Source of the DNA: Rhizobacter sp.
Lineage (GTDB): Bacteria; Pseudomonadota; Gammaproteobacteria; Burkholderiales; Burkholderiaceae
NCBI GenBank assembly: GCA_014379885.1
Contig: JACMKW010000725.1
Span: 1-8,850 of the forward strand
Reading direction: 5' to 3'
Length of the DNA: 8,850 nucleotides
Shown here in pieces: positions 6,861-8,850 of the stretch. The notes beneath the pieces were generated by a model. The model was not told the DNA's origin. It saw nothing but the letters and a program-made list of their open reading frames with translations, and did not search any database. Numbering within the stretch: position 1 is the stretch's first letter; every line of letters begins with the position of its first letter. The position numbers were made by a program, and so were the translations under genes.

Positions 6861-7484
6861 CGCGGTTGGGCTGCCTTCGCCAACACCAGCAGAAAGCGCA
6901 GCCCCGAGGGGTCGGCACTGAGGTGCGCCTGCACCAGGTGCACCGTGCCGTCTTTCGAGATCATCTGCAGCGTGGGCGGTTCACAGGCTTGCCCCGCCTC
7001 AGCGACCGTGATCAGTTCGACCAACGCGCGATCGCCTGCAGGCCCAGCGTGCCGGCAGACCCCATGCCCGACAACACCACACCGATGGCCCGGTCCCCCA
7101 GATCGCGGGCCAGTGAAACGAACAACACGTCGATGGGCAGCCGCAGGCCGCGCGGCTGCGAGGGTGCGGCCAGGCGCAGCAAGCCCTCTGCCACGGTGAG
7201 CTCGGCGTTGGGCGGGATCACGTAGACCGAATCGGGTTGGACCTGCAGCAACTCGGTGGCTTCGAGCACCGGCATGGCAGTCGCTCGTTGCAGCAGCTCG
7301 CCCAGCATGGTCTTGCGCGTCGGGTCCATGTGCTGCACGATCACGTAGGCCAGGCCACTGGCCCGGGGAACGTTGGACAGAAAGGTCTTCAGCGGTTCAG
7401 CCCGCCGGCAGACGCCCCCAAGCCAACGATGCGTGTTCGTTTGGTGGCAGAGACTCGCGAACCACCGGTTGGAGAAGTTGGCAT
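6857..7484 (-). pseudogene. Decayed CheB-type protein-glutamate methylesterase gene, frameshifted and truncated
   Basis: The gene begins at ATG 7484 and reads through RIVGLGASAGGL, the CheB active-site serine loop, in one frame. At about 7398 one base is missing (GGGCTGAACCG where GGGCTGGAACCG is expected): the first frame stops at 7389-7391, while homology continues in the next frame from EPLKTFLSNVP through VIVQHMDPT (conserved His), LLQRATAMPV, VYVIPPN and LRLPIDVLF to VVLSGMGSAGTLGLQAI. The GMGSDG expected from CheB is GMGSAG here (Ala codon 7054-7056), removing the expected catalytic Asp. The methylesterase domain breaks off near 7030. A further coding-like frame (about 55 residues, with SKDGTVHLVQAHL and GLRFLLVLA, possibly the end of a PAS domain) runs to TAG at 6857-6859. 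The likely ancestor is a CheB, or CheB-CheR-PAS hybrid, chemosensory protein that lost its middle. Its tail stop overlaps the Crp/Fnr stop on the other strand. No clear ribosome site precedes 7484. Confidence 0.82.
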
Positions 7485-7497
7485 GCGCGAGTATGCG
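7469..7497 (+). promoter_or_regulatory. Possible sigma-70 promoter for the AI-2E-family gene
   Basis: TTGGAG (7469-7474) and TATGCG (7492-7497) are 17 bases apart, a reasonable -35/-10 pair, with a start of transcription expected near 7504 and a leader of about 35 bases to the ATG at 7540. It lies over the 5' end of the CheB remnant. The match is partial and made by eye only. Confidence 0.3.
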
Positions 7498-7539
7498 GCT
7501 CGGCGCGGCCCCCGCTAGGATGCAGGCGCCGCTCATGGC

Positions 7540-8631
7540 ATGCCAGCGAGTACCGCCATGGTCCCCCCTGAAGAAAACGTGTCGGCCTACCTGGAGAACA
7601 GGGCCCTGCTGCTGTTGCTGGCCACTGTCTCGCTTGCGCTGATCTGGGTGCTGCTGCCGTTCTACGGCACGATCCTGTGGGCCTGCATCATCGCGCTGTT
7701 GTTTACCCCGGTGCACCGCTGGCTGCTGGACCGCCTGAAGTACAGGCGCACGCTGGCTGCCCTGCTCACGCTGCTGGTTGTCGTGGTGATGGTGCTGGTT
7801 CCGTTTGCCTTGATCAGCGCCGCACTGGCACGCGAGGCCATGCTGGTTTTCGACCGCTTGCAGTCCGGCGAGTGGGACCTGGTACTCAAGCTGCACCAGC
7901 TGTTCGACCGCCTGCCCGGCCCGGCAATGACACTGCTCGACTGGTTCGGCCTGGACGATTTCGGCGCCCTGCAGCGCCGCTTGAGCGAGGGCCTGGCGAA
8001 GGGAACCCAGTTCATCGGGACACGGGCGCTGAGCATCGGCCAGAACACCTTCGAGTTCGTGGCCGACCTGTTCATCACCACCTACATCGCATTCTTCCTG
8101 ATTCGCGACGGTGAAGCCCTGACGCGCGCGATTCGGCGCGCGATCCCGCTGGAGCCGCCAGACAAGGCAGAGCTGGTCGACAAGTTCACCACCGTGATCC
8201 GGGCCACGGTGCGTGGCAACCTGCTGGTGGCCGCCATCCAGGGCACGCTGGGCGGCCTCGCATTCTGGTTCCTGGGGGTGGGTGCGGCACTGCTGTGGGG
8301 CGTGCTGATGGCATTTTTATCGCTGCTACCCGCCATCGGCGCGGCCCTGGTGTGGTTTCCGGTTTCGCTCTACTTCTTTGCCACCGGCGCCACCTGGCAA
8401 GGCCTGGCGCTGCTGGCCTATGGCGTGCTGGTGATCGGTCTGGTCGACAACTTGCTGCGGCCATTTCTCGTGGGCAAGGACACCGGCATGCCTGACTACG
8501 TGGTGATGATCACCACGCTAGGCGGCATGGCCGTGATGGGCATCAACGGCTTCGTGCTGGGCCCGACCATCGCGGCCATGTTCATCGCTGTCTGGCACAT
8601 CCATGGCGTCAGGCAGTCCCAAATGACCTGA
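7540..8631 (+). CDS. AI-2E family transporter (PerM/YdiK-like, former UPF0118)
   Basis: A 363-residue inner-membrane protein. Hydrophobic segments lie near residues 21-41, 43-60, 70-98, 168-190, 226-247, 249-280, 286-304 and 318-352, with a soluble loop at about 100-165, the usual layout of the family. The conserved C-terminal core is present: GNLLVAAIQGTLGGLAFW (226-243), FLSLLPAIGAALVW (259-272), LVDNLLRPFLVG (301-312) and GINGFVLGPTIAAMF (334-348). Family members have been linked to autoinducer-2 export (TqsA) or sodium/proton exchange, so the substrate here is not assigned. The start at 7540 gives MPASTAMVPP; an alternative in-frame ATG at 7558 is equally plausible because neither has a strong ribosome site. 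It is divergent from the CheB remnant and converges on the downstream esterase with a single base between stop codons, leaving no room for a terminator. Confidence 0.92.
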   Translation: MPASTAMVPPEENVSAYLENRALLLLLATVSLALIWVLLPFYGTILWACIIALLFTPVHRWLLDRLKYRRTLAALLTLLVVVVMVLVPFALISAALAREAMLVFDRLQSGEWDLVLKLHQLFDRLPGPAMTLLDWFGLDDFGALQRRLSEGLAKGTQFIGTRALSIGQNTFEFVADLFITTYIAFFLIRDGEALTRAIRRAIPLEPPDKAELVDKFTTVIRATVRGNLLVAAIQGTLGGLAFWFLGVGAALLWGVLMAFLSLLPAIGAALVWFPVSLYFFATGATWQGLALLAYGVLVIGLVDNLLRPFLVGKDTGMPDYVVMITTLGGMAVMGINGFVLGPTIAAMFIAVWHIHGVRQSQMT

Positions 8632-8632
8632 A

Positions 8633-8850
8633 TCAAGCCGCGCCGGTGCTCACCATGCCAGGTGCACTGTCTTGGCCGGCCCAGACCACGCGGTGGTCGT
8701 GTTGGGGGTCGTCGAGCACCTGATCGCGCTTGTTGAACACCATGGTCGTGCGGCGTGCGGCTTCGAAGGCCGGCCACTCCGCGCCGGGGCGGCCGTCGCG
8801 CACGAAGGCGACCCAATGGCTGCGCATGCGCTGCGCCAAGGCGAGGCGGG
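8633..8850 (-). CDS. Type B carboxylesterase/lipase family protein, C-terminal fragment (cut by window edge)
   Basis: The last 72 or so codons of a gene that enters from the right edge. The frame stays open to base 8850, reading RLALAQRMRSHWVAFVRDG, then GAEWPAFEAARRTTMVF and a short acidic tail to TGA at 8633-8635. The pattern of an amphipathic helix ending WxxFxRxGxP, then WPxF, then a TMVF strand matches the C-terminus of type B carboxylesterases (para-nitrobenzyl esterase/cholinesterase fold). The catalytic Ser, Glu and His lie outside the window, so activity cannot be judged. The Leu codon TTG at 8837-8839 is internal, not a start. Confidence 0.75.
   Translation of the reverse strand, partial: RLALAQRMRSHWVAFVRDGRPGAEWPAFEAARRTTMVFNKRDQVLDDPQHDHRVVWAGQDSAPGMVSTGAA

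Noticed and set aside
7485..7896. N-terminal part of a 294-codon minus frame continuing into the CheB fragment
   Set aside because: It is Gln/Arg-rich antisense of the AI-2E-family gene; the true CheB start is the ATG at 7484 in another frame.
1..8850. CRISPR arrays, tRNA or rRNA genes, insertion sequences or attachment sites
   Set aside because: No regularly spaced repeats, cloverleaf-like segments, transposase motifs or long terminal inverted repeats were seen on reading both strands.

Overview
The window is GC-rich and densely coded, with G/C-ending codons, short gaps and little spacer DNA. The GFA-type, Crp/Fnr-like, AI-2E-exporter-like and type B carboxylesterase proteins most resemble those of Burkholderiales (Rubrivivax/Leptothrix/Roseateles-like betaproteobacteria). 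This is judged from remembered protein character, not from a database search.

Layout. At 44-418 (+) is a small zinc-binding GFA-family protein. It converges on a two-gene minus-strand operon (5970 down to 455). The first gene is a CmcH/NodU-type carbamoyltransferase (4201-5970). The second is a 1249-residue single-module nonribosomal peptide synthetase (455-4204). The two are joined by an ATGA stop/start overlap. A 299-bp divergent intergenic region (5971-6269) holds an imperfect 41-bp hairpin and several long G-runs on the operon strand. Next come a shortened Crp/Fnr-like regulator (6270-6860, +), a decayed CheB-methylesterase gene (6857-7484, -), an AI-2E/PerM-type membrane protein (7540-8631, +) and the C-terminal end of a carboxylesterase (8633 to the window edge, -).

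The most notable content is the carbamoyltransferase/NRPS pair. The NRPS starts in the middle of a condensation domain, so the half with the HHxxxDG active site is absent. Its adenylation domain is split between core motifs A4 and A5 by a complete luciferase-like flavin monooxygenase domain. The specificity residues, reassembled across the insertion, read D-I-L-Q-M-G-M-V-W-K, close to the classical glycine code. A carrier domain with an intact GGHSL serine and an Arg/Gln-rich tail end the protein; there is no thioesterase or reductase. The simplest reading is that glycine is activated, loaded on the carrier, oxidised (probably at the alpha carbon, by analogy with MtaG/MelG-type A-MOx modules) and passed in trans to another protein, with the carbamoyltransferase adding a carbamoyl group to this unit or to a later product. 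No other biosynthetic, transport or carrier-activating gene lies between the flanking, oppositely oriented genes, so partners would have to be elsewhere in the genome.

The neighbouring regulatory genes look eroded. The Crp/Fnr-like protein appears to lack about 40 internal residues around its dimerisation helix. The CheB gene has a 1-base frameshift after GASAGG, an Asp-to-Ala change at the expected catalytic Asp, and a truncated domain joined out of frame to an unrelated tail.
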